A stretch of 32,970 bases of DNA, taken from an uncultured Candidatus Competibacteraceae bacterium. GTDB lineage: Bacteria > Pseudomonadota > Gammaproteobacteria > Competibacterales > Competibacteraceae. The position numbers and the translations under genes are program-made. This document shows positions 25,933-32,970 of this stretch, piece by piece (the first letter of the stretch is position 1; each line of letters starts with the position of its first letter). Location: NCBI GenBank assembly GCA_903879705.1, contig CAIRMO010000064.1, positions 1 through 32,970 on the forward strand, given 5' to 3'. The notes below the pieces were generated by a model, which did no database searches, was not told where the DNA came from, and saw only the letters and a list, made by a program, of their open reading frames with translations.

Positions 25933-28395
25933 TTAAAGCACCGTTTGATCGAAGTTGTAGCTCAGATCGGTGTGTGGCCGTTGCAGGAAAAAACCCTGCA
26001 CATAATCGACACCGCACGCCCACAGTGCCGGCAAGGCGCTCGCATCCTCGACGCCGGTGACGATGGTCGTGATGCCCTGGTCGGCCAAGGACCGGCACAG
26101 TTGGTTAAGTTGTTGCTGGCGTTCTTTGTCGTTGATCAAGTCATGGGCGTACTTGGCGTCCAGCTTGACATAGTCGACCCGCAAGAATTGTGCGAGCGCC
26201 TGCGCCCGCTCGTGACCGCTGAAATGATCCAGCGACAGTCCGCACCCGATCGCCTTGAGTTGCTGCAAAAACGGCAGCAAGGCCTGCTTGTTCATTTGGG
26301 CAGTGGTTTCGGCCATCTCGAACACCAGGTTGGCTGCGGGCACTCCGGTTTTTTGCAGACCGCCCCGCAACCAGTTCAGCAGTTCTTCATCCTGCAGGAT
26401 GGTTGGCGAGATATTGATAAACAGAATCGCCGAATGCCCATGCGCCTGCCGTTCGCGCAGCATCCGGATCGAGTGGGCGATCACCCAGCGATCCAGCACC
26501 ATGCCGATCCGGTGGCGCTTGATCAGGGTAAAAACCGTTTCCGGCAATAATTCCCAGCCTTCACTGTTATGCATCCGCAATAACACCTCGTAGCGCTCTG
26601 TGGCATCGCCGCGCAGGCTGGCGGTGGGCTGAAACAACAGGGTCATCCGCTGTTGTTGCACCGCCTCGCGGATTTCCTCCAGCAGACGCCGCTGGCGCAG
26701 ATTGCCAACCTCCTCCGGTTCGGCGCGCTGGCCATCGTGCTGGATATGAATCCGGGTGTCCTTGCTGTCGCGGGCCAAGGCGCAGGCCAAATCAGCCTGC
26801 TGGATTAGCACGGCGGTATCGCGCATCGCGGGACCGGCGATGCTGATGCCAATGCTGGTGCGCAGCTCAAAATCATGGCCGCCGACCCGGTAGGGTTCGG
26901 TTTCCAGGCGAGTTTGCACCGCCTTGGCCGTGGCCCGCAGCGCGTCCTGATGGATAAAGCTGAGCAGCACTGCAAACAGGGTATCGCTAAACCGGGCCGC
27001 CAGCGGGTCGTTGCCCAGCACCCCCTGCAGGCGAGCAGCGGCTTGTTCGACCACTTCATCGGCAGCGACGACATCCTGGCTTTCGATGACGCGCAGGTTG
27101 TCGAGAGCAATCAGCATGATCGCGACCGTCTGGGTGCTGGCCGCGGTGGCGATCAGCGCCCGTTCCAGGCGAGTGAGAAAATACGGGCGGTTGTGCAGAC
27201 CGCTGACGGTGTCCAAGTGGCTGAGCTGGCTGAGTTTGCGGTACAGGCCCGATCCGGGGCGCAGCCGTTTGGCGATGACCGTGAACAGCAGTTCCGGATT
27301 GGGGGGTTTACCCAGCAGGGCTTCGCCGCTCAGCCCGGTTGTAGCCAGCCGCAAGCCGATGTCGGGCCGCGCCGACAGCAGCGCTAGCGGCAGTTCCCGG
27401 AACGAGGCGTGTTGCCGGATGGCCTGTGCCAGCAGCAGACCATCGACGCCCTTGATGTCCAGGCTCAGGATCAGTAGGCTGGGCTGAAAGTTATTGAGTG
27501 CCTGCAACACATGCAGCGGTTGGGCGAGTACTTGGGTGATCATGCCCCGGTTTTCCAGCCAGCGGGCGATTTCACGCGCGGACGGCAGGTGGTCATCAAC
27601 GATCAGCACCCGATGATTGAGGATTTGCAGCGCCCGTTCTTCGAGCGTTTCCAGCAGCACCGGCAAGTCAGCCGGATTGACGAAGTAGCCGGTGGCACCC
27701 GCATCGACCGCATCGAGCCGGGCGGTGATGTCGCCCCGGTCGGCCAAAAACAGGAGCGGAATTTCCGGAGCCAGCGCCTGGCGTAATGCCGGGAGTTCTG
27801 ACAGAGCGGCCTGGCGGTCGGGTAGGCTATCCAGGTCAATCAAGAGCGCGACCGGTGGTCGGGACTCAGCCAGCAGTGCGTGAATTTCGGTCAGCTGGGC
27901 AAACAGCCGGACCTGAAAAGCGCCGCGCTGTTCGAGCCGGCGGATCAGATCGCGGGCAGATTCCGGGGGGGTTGCCAGCCACAGACTCGCCGCCGTTTTT
28001 TCGCTGATGGGCGACGGCCATTCCCCTTGGTCCCACCGGGAGAACAGCGGGATCGTGGTTATTTCGTCCGCAGGAGTTGATTCACTGCCACCCAAGTCCG
28101 GCGTGGCGCGACACAGCGCGTCGACGATAGTGATCAGGCGTTCCCGGTTAGTGCCTCGGGGCAGTTCGCCTTTTTCAAGCGCTTCACTGACTTGCCGTTC
28201 GATCCGTTCGGCCAGCACCACGAGCCGACGGCAATCCTCGCGCGGGCGGGCCAAGGCCAGCACATCCTGGGCCGAACGCAGCAGTAACACGAAAAACTCC
28301 CGGCTCCATTTGATGTACACCAATTTTTCGGCGAGATCTTCGATGCGTTGCAGTTTGCCGGCGAGCGAGTCGGGAGAAGCGGATTTTAGTTTCAT
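25933..28395 (-). CDS. FimX-like protein with degenerate receiver, GGDEF and EAL domains
   Basis: 820 residues, probably cytoplasmic. Residues 1-100 are helical. A first pseudo-receiver (about 158-255) and a second receiver (about 261-375) follow; the second lacks the phospho-acceptor Asp (Ser311), though DD267-268 and K363 remain. The GGDEF domain (about 390-555) has SDTLF at 470-474 in place of the active motif. The EAL domain (about 570-805) reads EVL at 603-605, keeps Asn661, Glu693, Asp723, Lys744 and Gln800, but has LDHF instead of DDF and TGVE instead of EGVE, losing expected catalytic acids. P. aeruginosa FimX is similarly degenerate (GDSIF/EVL) and binds c-di-GMP without using it. 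An effector rather than an enzyme is inferred. It heads a unit with ampD. Confidence 0.85.
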   Translation of the reverse strand: MKLKSASPDSLAGKLQRIEDLAEKLVYIKWSREFFVLLLRSAQDVLALARPREDCRRLVVLAERIERQVSEALEKGELPRGTNRERLITIVDALCRATPDLGGSESTPADEITTIPLFSRWDQGEWPSPISEKTAASLWLATPPESARDLIRRLEQRGAFQVRLFAQLTEIHALLAESRPPVALLIDLDSLPDRQAALSELPALRQALAPEIPLLFLADRGDITARLDAVDAGATGYFVNPADLPVLLETLEERALQILNHRVLIVDDHLPSAREIARWLENRGMITQVLAQPLHVLQALNNFQPSLLILSLDIKGVDGLLLAQAIRQHASFRELPLALLSARPDIGLRLATTGLSGEALLGKPPNPELLFTVIAKRLRPGSGLYRKLSQLSHLDTVSGLHNRPYFLTRLERALIATAASTQTVAIMLIALDNLRVIESQDVVAADEVVEQAAARLQGVLGNDPLAARFSDTLFAVLLSFIHQDALRATAKAVQTRLETEPYRVGGHDFELRTSIGISIAGPAMRDTAVLIQQADLACALARDSKDTRIHIQHDGQRAEPEEVGNLRQRRLLEEIREAVQQQRMTLLFQPTASLRGDATERYEVLLRMHNSEGWELLPETVFTLIKRHRIGMVLDRWVIAHSIRMLRERQAHGHSAILFINISPTILQDEELLNWLRGGLQKTGVPAANLVFEMAETTAQMNKQALLPFLQQLKAIGCGLSLDHFSGHERAQALAQFLRVDYVKLDAKYAHDLINDKERQQQLNQLCRSLADQGITTIVTGVEDASALPALWACGVDYVQGFFLQRPHTDLSYNFDQTVL

Positions 28396-28430
28396 GGCAC
28401 GTCTTTGGTTGTTGCGGTGCTGACCAATGA

Positions 28431-28466
28431 GCGTCTCGCTGCGTCTGAACCGGCGCAGCGAGACGC
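28431..28466. repeat. Perfect 13-bp inverted repeat upstream of the FimX-like gene
   Basis: GCGTCTCGCTGCG (28431-28443) and its reverse complement (28454-28466) surround a 10-nt loop. It lies in the 202-bp gap between fbp and the FimX-like start, 36 bp before that start. It could be an fbp transcript end without a T-tract, an operator, or a leader hairpin. Confidence 0.7.
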
Positions 28467-28517
28467 AAGATGCTAATTACAAGATGTTGCTTTAAGTGTA
28501 GTACGGCCTTGGTCGGC

Positions 28518-28540
28518 GTTCCCACGCTCTGCGCAGGAAC
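28518..28540. repeat. Degenerate GTTCCCACGC-type palindrome
   Basis: GTTCC...GGAAC outer arms and CGC/GCG inner arms with two mismatched positions between them. This is a decayed form of the widespread GTTCCCACGC...GCGTGGGAAC dispersed repeat. It lies just downstream of the fbp stop; no coding sequence is seen in 28396-28597. Confidence 0.5.
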
Positions 28541-28597
28541 ACGTCAGGCAGACTCCATTGCGTTATTGGCGGTGGCGGCAAGGCAACGAGAGAAGGC

Positions 28598-29617
28598 TCA
28601 CTGCGCCTCGAGATGGTAGGAAATAATCCGTTCGACCTCGTTGCGGGAACCCATGATCACGGGGCACCGCTGATGCAGGTTGACCGGTTGCAACGCCATG
28701 ATCCGCTGCTCGCCCGTGGTCGCCAGCCCCCCGGCCTGTTCGACGATGAAGCCCATCGGATTGGCCTCATACAGCAGGCGCAGTTTGCCTTCCTGATGCT
28801 TGGCCCGCAGCTTGCTGTCGATGGGATACAGGAACACGCCGCCCTGGCACAGCACCCGATGCACGTCGGCGATCATCGCCCCGGCCCAGCGCATGTTGAA
28901 ATCCCGGCGGCGCGGGCCTTCCTTTCCGGCCAGACACTCGTCGATGTAGCGGCGCATCGGTGGATCCCAGAACCGCATATAAGAGGCGTTGATCGAGAAA
29001 TCCTGAGCTTCGGCGGGGATTTTCATGTCGGGATTGGTCAGGATGAACTCGCCGATGCGCTGGTCAAGCGTGAAGCCGTTGACGCCGTGGCCGGTGGTCA
29101 GCACCATCATGGTGGATGGCCCATACAGGGCATAGCCGGCGCAGACCTGATGATCGCCCGATTGCAGGAAATCGTCCTCGGTGGGCTCACCCAGCGCACC
29201 TTCGGGGCGGCGCATGATCGAGAAGATGGTGCCTACCGCGCCGTTGACGTCGGTATTGGAAGAACCGTCCAGCGGGTCGAACACCAGCAGGTATTTACCG
29301 CGGGGATACTGAGCCGGCAGGTGATAAACGTCGGTCATTTCTTCCGAAGCCATGGCGGCGACGTGCCCGGCCCATTCGTTGCGCTTGATAAACAGGTTGT
29401 TGGAGATGACATCCAGTTTTTTCTGGGTTTCACCCTGGATGTTTTCGGTGTCGGCGGCCCCAAGCACGCCCACCAGGCTACCGTAGCGGACCGCGCTGGC
29501 GATGGTCTTGCAGGAGATCACGACGTCATTGATCAGCGCGGTGAAATCGCCCGAAACACTGCCAATGCGCCGCTGTTCTTCGATAATGTATTCGGTGATA
29601 GTAGTGCCGATAGGCAT
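28598..29617 (-). CDS. fbp: Class I fructose-1,6-bisphosphatase
   Basis: 339 residues, close to E. coli Fbp (332). It removes the C1 phosphate of fructose 1,6-bisphosphate in gluconeogenesis and, where present, the Calvin cycle. The metal/catalytic motif FDPLDGSSNTDVNGAVG, the downstream GYALYGPSTMMVLTTG segment, the GGVFLYPID loop and the C-terminal EQAGGLATTG are intact. Cytoplasmic, probably tetrameric. It stands alone with its own likely promoter (TATAAT at 29707-29712). No Calvin-cycle partner is nearby, so a gluconeogenic role is the default. Confidence 0.98.
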   Translation of the reverse strand: MPIGTTITEYIIEEQRRIGSVSGDFTALINDVVISCKTIASAVRYGSLVGVLGAADTENIQGETQKKLDVISNNLFIKRNEWAGHVAAMASEEMTDVYHLPAQYPRGKYLLVFDPLDGSSNTDVNGAVGTIFSIMRRPEGALGEPTEDDFLQSGDHQVCAGYALYGPSTMMVLTTGHGVNGFTLDQRIGEFILTNPDMKIPAEAQDFSINASYMRFWDPPMRRYIDECLAGKEGPRRRDFNMRWAGAMIADVHRVLCQGGVFLYPIDSKLRAKHQEGKLRLLYEANPMGFIVEQAGGLATTGEQRIMALQPVNLHQRCPVIMGSRNEVERIISYHLEAQ

Positions 29618-29706
29618 GAGTGCTTATCCTTGGTTGGAGATAAATGGGTTGGATAAAATGGAGAAGATGCGGCGGACGGTCATCTTTCAGGCTGCCGCCG
29701 GTCGGC

Positions 29707-29712
29707 ATTATA
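29707..29712 (-). promoter_or_regulatory. fbp: Perfect -10 hexamer for fbp
   Basis: TATAAT on the minus strand, 90 bp before the fbp start. No convincing -35 at 16-18 bp. Confidence 0.4.
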
Positions 29713-29798
29713 ACGTGTAGCGGGTTGTCGGGAGGGTGCGAAGCACAATTCAGGCGACAGAACGTGTTGAGTCGGTTTTTAACCAAAAGGGCGAAGCC

Positions 29799-30047
29799 AT
29801 GCCTCATTCCATCGGGCAGGAGTTGCAGATCCGGCGGCGGGACCTGGGTAACGAGTGGGATGAACTGGCGGAGGTCATCGCCGAATTGACCACCGGGTTG
29901 CGCGATGCTGAACCCGACGCTGATGACCTCGCGGAGCGCCAGGAACGGCTGGCCTGGCTGAGCCGCCAGCAGACGGGCGTTCTGGTGGTGTTGGGTGAAA
30001 CCGAGCGGGCGTTGCTGGCACTCGGCGAGATCGCCTGGGACGATTAA
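29799..30047 (+). CDS. Small acidic helical protein of unknown function
   Basis: 82 residues from the ATG at 29799, which has AAGGGCG upstream; a GTG at 29736 in the same frame lacks spacing from its GGGAGG. The sequence is mostly predicted helical and charged (acidic stretch DAEPDADDLAERQERL in the middle, then LGETERALLALGEIAWDD). No cysteine, membrane segment or known motif. I do not recognise the family. It is divergent from fbp and ends 21 bp before the convergent ABC transporter. The long opposite-strand ORF over the same DNA is Arg/Pro-rich and was rejected as a shadow. Confidence 0.65.
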   Translation: MPHSIGQELQIRRRDLGNEWDELAEVIAELTTGLRDAEPDADDLAERQERLAWLSRQQTGVLVVLGETERALLALGEIAWDD

Positions 30048-30068
30048 CACGCTCCCGCCCGGTTTTCC

Positions 30069-31889
30069 TCAAGCGCCGCTCAGCAACTGCGCCTCGGCCT
30101 CGTGGGTCGCCTGTTCCTGCTGCTGCAAAGCCCACATCTGGGCATATAGCCCGTCCTGTTGTAATAACTCACGGTGACGGCCCTGCTCCCGCACCCGGCC
30201 CTGATCCAGCACCAGGATTTGATCGGCATCGACAATGGTGGAGAGCCGGTGGGCGATCACCAGCGTCGTATGCTCCGCCGCTACCGCCCGCAACGCCTGC
30301 AAAATCGCCTGTTCCGACTGGCTGTCCAGCGCCGAGGTCGCCTCGTCGAAAATCAGGATGCGCGGACGTTTGAGAATGGCGCGGGCAATGGCGACCCGCT
30401 GTTTCTCGCCGCCCGACAGCTTCAGGCCGCGCTCCCCCACCACCGTGTCGTAACCCGCGGGCAGCGCCGCGATGAAGTCGTGCAATTGCGCCATCCTGGC
30501 AGCGGCGGCAATTTCTTCACGGCTGACGCCGGGCCGGGCATAGGCCAGGTTGTACTCCAGTGTGTCGTTGAACAGCACCGTGTCCTGCGGAACGATGCCA
30601 ATCGCTGCCCGCAGGCTGTGCTGGGTCACGGTGCGAATATCCTGACCATCAATCAAAACTCGTCCGCCGCTCACGTCATAGAACCGGAACAGCAGTCGCG
30701 CCAAGGTCGATTTTCCGGCACCACTGGCGCCAACCACCGCCAGTTTGCGCCCCGGGGGTACGGTGAAATTCACCCCAAACAGAATTTGCCGCTCCGGCTG
30801 ATAACCGAAATCGACCTGTTCAAAGCGCAATTCGCCTTGCATCGCCTGCAATTCGGTGGCGGCGGGTGCATCGCAGATTTCCGGGGTGCGCTCAAACAAC
30901 CGGATCAAATCATCCATGTCAGCCAGGGCGTACTTGATCTGGCGGTAGACGATGCCAAGGAAATTTAGCGGGATGAACAGTTGCAGCAACAAGGCGTTGA
31001 CCAGCACCAGATCGCCAATGGTCAACTGGCCAGCGGCGACCCGGTCAGCGGCGGCCCACATGATGACCGTCACCCCCATCGCAATGATCGCGCCCTGGCC
31101 GAAGTTGAGCGCCGACATGGAGGTCTGGCTGAGAACGGCGCTGTTTTCCCATTGCGCCAGAGTGGCGTCGCAGCGCCGCAGTTCCCAATCCTCATTGCCG
31201 AAGTATTTGACGGTTTCGTAGTTGATCAGACTATCCAGCGCTTCATTGCCGGCCTGTGATTCCAGCCGGTTCATCGCGTGACGATGCTCCATCCGCCAAT
31301 TCGTAATCGCCAGCGTGAAACCCACATAGGCGGCGACGCTGCCGAAAATGATCAGGGTGAAAATGGCCGGATAGCGGCCTAGCAGCAGCCCCGCCGCCAG
31401 CAGGAATTCCACCAGCACCGGCAAAATGCTGAACGCCAGATAATTCAGCAGGGTACTCAGGCTGCGAGCGCCGCGCTCCAGATCGCGGCTGATCGCGCCG
31501 GTCTTGCGTTCCAGATGGAACCGCAGTGACAGGTTGTGCAAATGCGCCAGAGTTCGCACCGTCAGCCGGCGCATCGCCCGGTAACGCACCCGGGCAAACG
31601 CGACATCACGGAGTTCACTGAACAGGACGTTGCCGAGCTTCAGTGTTCCGTAGGCCAACAACAGGGTTGCCGGTAGCACCATAGTCGCCAGCCGGGGATC
31701 GAGCCGATCCACAATCTGCTTCAAGGCCAGGGGGACGCCGATATTGGCGAGTTTAGCCAGCGCCAGACAGCCGATGGCTAACCAAACCCGGCCGCGATAT
31801 TCCCAGAGATACGGCAACAAGGCGCGCAAGTTAGTCCAGTCGCGATGTTGCTCGTGGGGTGTTTCGGTAGGGCGAAAATCGGGGCGCAT
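30069..31889 (-). CDS. Atm1/HMT1-type ABC exporter (fused permease-ATPase)
   Basis: 607 residues from the ATG at 31889. A longer reading to 32024 would run through the terminator and into the cytochrome gene, and is Arg-rich, so it is rejected. The N-terminal transmembrane domain (about 30-310, five or six helices) is followed by an ATPase domain with Walker A VVGASGAGKSTLARLL, signature LSGGEKQRVAIARA, and Walker B ILIFDEATSALD; the H-loop VIAHRL is present. The Atm1/ABCB7 branch typically exports glutathione-linked sulfur species or metal conjugates from the cytoplasm; the substrate here is unknown. Functions as a homodimer. The start sits only 12 nt after a strong terminator. Confidence 0.92.
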   Translation of the reverse strand: MRPDFRPTETPHEQHRDWTNLRALLPYLWEYRGRVWLAIGCLALAKLANIGVPLALKQIVDRLDPRLATMVLPATLLLAYGTLKLGNVLFSELRDVAFARVRYRAMRRLTVRTLAHLHNLSLRFHLERKTGAISRDLERGARSLSTLLNYLAFSILPVLVEFLLAAGLLLGRYPAIFTLIIFGSVAAYVGFTLAITNWRMEHRHAMNRLESQAGNEALDSLINYETVKYFGNEDWELRRCDATLAQWENSAVLSQTSMSALNFGQGAIIAMGVTVIMWAAADRVAAGQLTIGDLVLVNALLLQLFIPLNFLGIVYRQIKYALADMDDLIRLFERTPEICDAPAATELQAMQGELRFEQVDFGYQPERQILFGVNFTVPPGRKLAVVGASGAGKSTLARLLFRFYDVSGGRVLIDGQDIRTVTQHSLRAAIGIVPQDTVLFNDTLEYNLAYARPGVSREEIAAAARMAQLHDFIAALPAGYDTVVGERGLKLSGGEKQRVAIARAILKRPRILIFDEATSALDSQSEQAILQALRAVAAEHTTLVIAHRLSTIVDADQILVLDQGRVREQGRHRELLQQDGLYAQMWALQQQEQATHEAEAQLLSGA

Positions 31890-31901
31890 AATAGTGGGCC
31901 T

Positions 31902-31936
31902 AAAAAAACCAGGGCCACCCGGTGGGATGGCCCTGG
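31902..31936 (-). terminator. Strong intrinsic terminator after the cytochrome gene
   Basis: On the minus strand a perfect 9-bp stem (CCAGGGCCA/TGGCCCTGG at 31909-31936, with an extra CCC/GGG inner pairing) is followed by seven T (31902-31908). It lies 35 nt after the cytochrome stop and just before the ABC transporter ATG. Confidence 0.95.
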
Positions 31937-31971
31937 TATTTCGATAGCGGCAACGGCGGGGATACGGCGGC

Positions 31972-32469
31972 TTACTTCGCCGCCGCGTCGGCCTTGAGGC
32001 CGGTCTGATCCAGCATATAGACAATGGTATCCTTGAGGTTGGCTTCGGTCAGTGAGGGATCGCCACCCTTGGCGGGCATGGTGCGAATGCCGGCAACGGC
32101 ATTATTAACCAACCCGGTTAGACCCTGCGTCAGGCGCGGCTCCCACAGTTCTTTCGAGCCAACCTTGGGAGCGCCCATGACGCCGGCGGCATGGCAGGCG
32201 ATGCAGACCTTGTTGTAGACCTCTTGACCGGTCAGCTTGACCTCGGTACCGGCTGGCTTGGGCAAAGCAGTCGTGGCCCGTGCCACCGGTCTGATGCGCT
32301 CGATCACGGCGGCCTGTTTCCGCGAACCGTCGTCGGGAGCAACCCGGCTGATGACGCCGATGAGGGCGGCGACCAGAAATAGCACGGTCGCCAGTAGCGC
32401 CAATGCTGAAACCAGGGCGACGGACGTAGTGACAACGGATTTATCGGCTTGCAAAACGTGCGAACTCAC
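31972..32469 (-). CDS. Membrane-anchored c5-type cytochrome
   Basis: 165 residues from a GTG at 32469 with GAGGTGA 5 nt upstream. An uncleaved N-terminal helix (about 14-42) anchors the protein. A periplasmic Pro/Arg linker leads to a single c-type haem domain with CIACH (haem-binding CxxCH) near residue 90, GAPKVGSKELWEPRL, and MPAKGGDPSLTE, where Met is the probable sixth ligand; this matches the cytochrome c5 (CycB-like) class I fold. It likely transfers electrons to a terminal oxidase or reductase. It has its own promoter candidate and terminator, so it is probably monocistronic. Confidence 0.93.
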   Translation of the reverse strand: MSSHVLQADKSVVTTSVALVSALALLATVLFLVAALIGVISRVAPDDGSRKQAAVIERIRPVARATTALPKPAGTEVKLTGQEVYNKVCIACHAAGVMGAPKVGSKELWEPRLTQGLTGLVNNAVAGIRTMPAKGGDPSLTEANLKDTIVYMLDQTGLKADAAAK

Positions 32470-32646
32470 ACTTTCACCTCGCTGGACGCTGGATCGACCG
32501 GTGCCTCCCCGGTGCGCAGCGACCGACTCGACTCGAATAGGGCCCCCGTCCGTCGGGCCTGAGTCTTCGCAGCGGCATTGGTTAGCGGGAAGGTTTCGGC
32601 TTGGGGTTGTTATCTTTAAGGTTTGGGCAAGGGCTTGAACGCGCCA

Positions 32647-32675
32647 ATTATAGTGTTATTCAGCTTGACCGGAAA
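32647..32675 (-). promoter_or_regulatory. Likely promoter of the cytochrome gene
   Basis: TATAAT at 32647-32652 (minus strand) is a perfect -10, with TTTCCG 17 bp upstream as a weak -35. It gives a leader of about 170 nt, containing a GGCCC/GGGCC hairpin near 32539-32560. The remaining 32470-32797 DNA has no gene. Confidence 0.5.
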
Positions 32676-32750
32676 CGGATTTCGCCATGCCGGCGGCTGG
32701 ATGCCGGATGCCAGCGGTGATGTTAAATTCTGAAAAATCCCGGCGAGGAC

Positions 32751-32780
32751 TAGACGCGGGACCGTCATCATGGGTATTCT
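32751..32780 (+). promoter_or_regulatory. Possible promoter of tRNA-Arg
   Basis: TAGACG (four matches to TTGACA) and TATTCT are separated by 18 bp and lie 17 bp before the mature tRNA 5' end, a usual tRNA arrangement. Confidence 0.4.
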
Positions 32781-32797
32781 AGCCACCCTTTCTCCAT

Positions 32798-32874
32798 GCG
32801 CCCGTAGCTCAGTTGGATAGAGTGTCGGCCTCCGAAGCCGAAGGTCGTGGGTTCAAGTCCCGCCGGGCGCGCCA
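32798..32874 (+). tRNA. tRNA-Arg (anticodon CCG)
   Basis: 77 nt including an encoded CCA. Acceptor arm GCGCCCG/CGGGCGC, D-stem GCTC/GAGT, anticodon stem TCGGC/GCCGA around loop CTCCGAA (anticodon CCG, codon CGG), five-nt variable loop, and T-arm GTGGG/CCCGC with TTCAAGT. All stems pair (one G-U in the D-stem). Confidence 0.98.
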
Positions 32875-32930
32875 ATCTTTTCATGTACTTATCTCCGCAG
32901 TTTCCGCCGTCATCCCGCCAAGTTCATGTC

Positions 32931-32970
32931 AGGTCGCGTCAGGTCGCGTCAGGTGACGACAGGTGACGAC
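32931..32970. repeat. 10-bp tandem repeat at the window edge
   Basis: Four units, two AGGTCGCGTC then two AGGTGACGAC, beginning 56 nt after the tRNA 3' end and continuing to the last base. The array may extend beyond the window. Confidence 0.85.

Noticed and set aside
28613-29656. 347-residue plus-strand ORF over fbp
   Set aside because: Mirror frame of the strongly supported fbp gene, with no recognisable protein features.
31889-32024. N-terminal extension of the ABC transporter to 32024
   Set aside because: It would translate through the terminator and the end of the cytochrome gene, giving an Arg/Pro-rich segment unlike any exporter N-terminus.

Overview
The window is chromosomal DNA of a GC-rich (by eye) gammaproteobacterium. 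The evidence is the gene order exbB-exbD-lpxK-trm112/ycaR-kdsB-LMW-PTP, the tgt-yajC-secD-secF block, a PilU-type pilus ATPase, AmpD, RecG, a YdgA/DUF945 protein and a cytochrome c5-like protein, all typical of Gammaproteobacteria. The proteins suggest a free-living, lipid-A-making, piliated organism. I cannot fix the genus from sequence alone; a Competibacter-like or related lineage is only a guess. No prophage, transposase or CRISPR array is visible. Most of the window is core housekeeping.

Region 1 (1-7703, minus strand) is the least ordinary part: a chemosensory cluster read right to left. It starts with a receiver protein that carries a long Ala-rich helical region and a C-terminal membrane anchor. 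Next come a hybrid CheA kinase, split between its Hpt and kinase parts at a run of ten A residues, a NIT-domain chemoreceptor, a CheW and a WspR-like diguanylate cyclase that runs off the left edge. The layout suggests a Wsp-type pathway whose output is cyclic-di-GMP rather than flagellar switching. No CheR or CheB is seen inside the window.

Region 2 (7889-12292, minus) is tgt-yajC-secD-secF (queuosine tRNA modification plus the SecDF-YajC translocon accessory complex). Region 3 (12560-18963, minus) is an envelope and lipid operon: degP/mucD-like protease, accA, exbB, exbD, lpxK, trm112-like, kdsB, then a low-molecular-weight tyrosine phosphatase. A small plus-strand gene lies antisense between the last two. 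Region 4 (19134-25355) holds pilU (plus), recG (minus), a YdgA-like protein (plus) and a nitronate monooxygenase (plus).

Region 5 (25369-30047) has a FimX-like protein with degenerate GGDEF and EAL domains followed by ampD (both minus), fbp (minus) and a small unknown plus-strand gene. Region 6 (30069-32970) has an Atm1-type ABC exporter and a membrane-anchored c-type cytochrome (both minus) separated by a strong intrinsic terminator, then tRNA-Arg(CCG) and a short 10-bp tandem repeat at the right edge.

Three genes bear on surface behaviour through c-di-GMP or pili: the WspR-like cyclase, the FimX-like effector and PilU. This suggests, by inference only, a shared surface-attachment or twitching theme. 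The points most worth following up are the tail-anchored receiver protein, the A10 tract that splits cheA, the degenerate c-di-GMP protein, the terminator placed directly in front of the ABC transporter start codon, and the antisense gene inside the kdsB-PTP operon.
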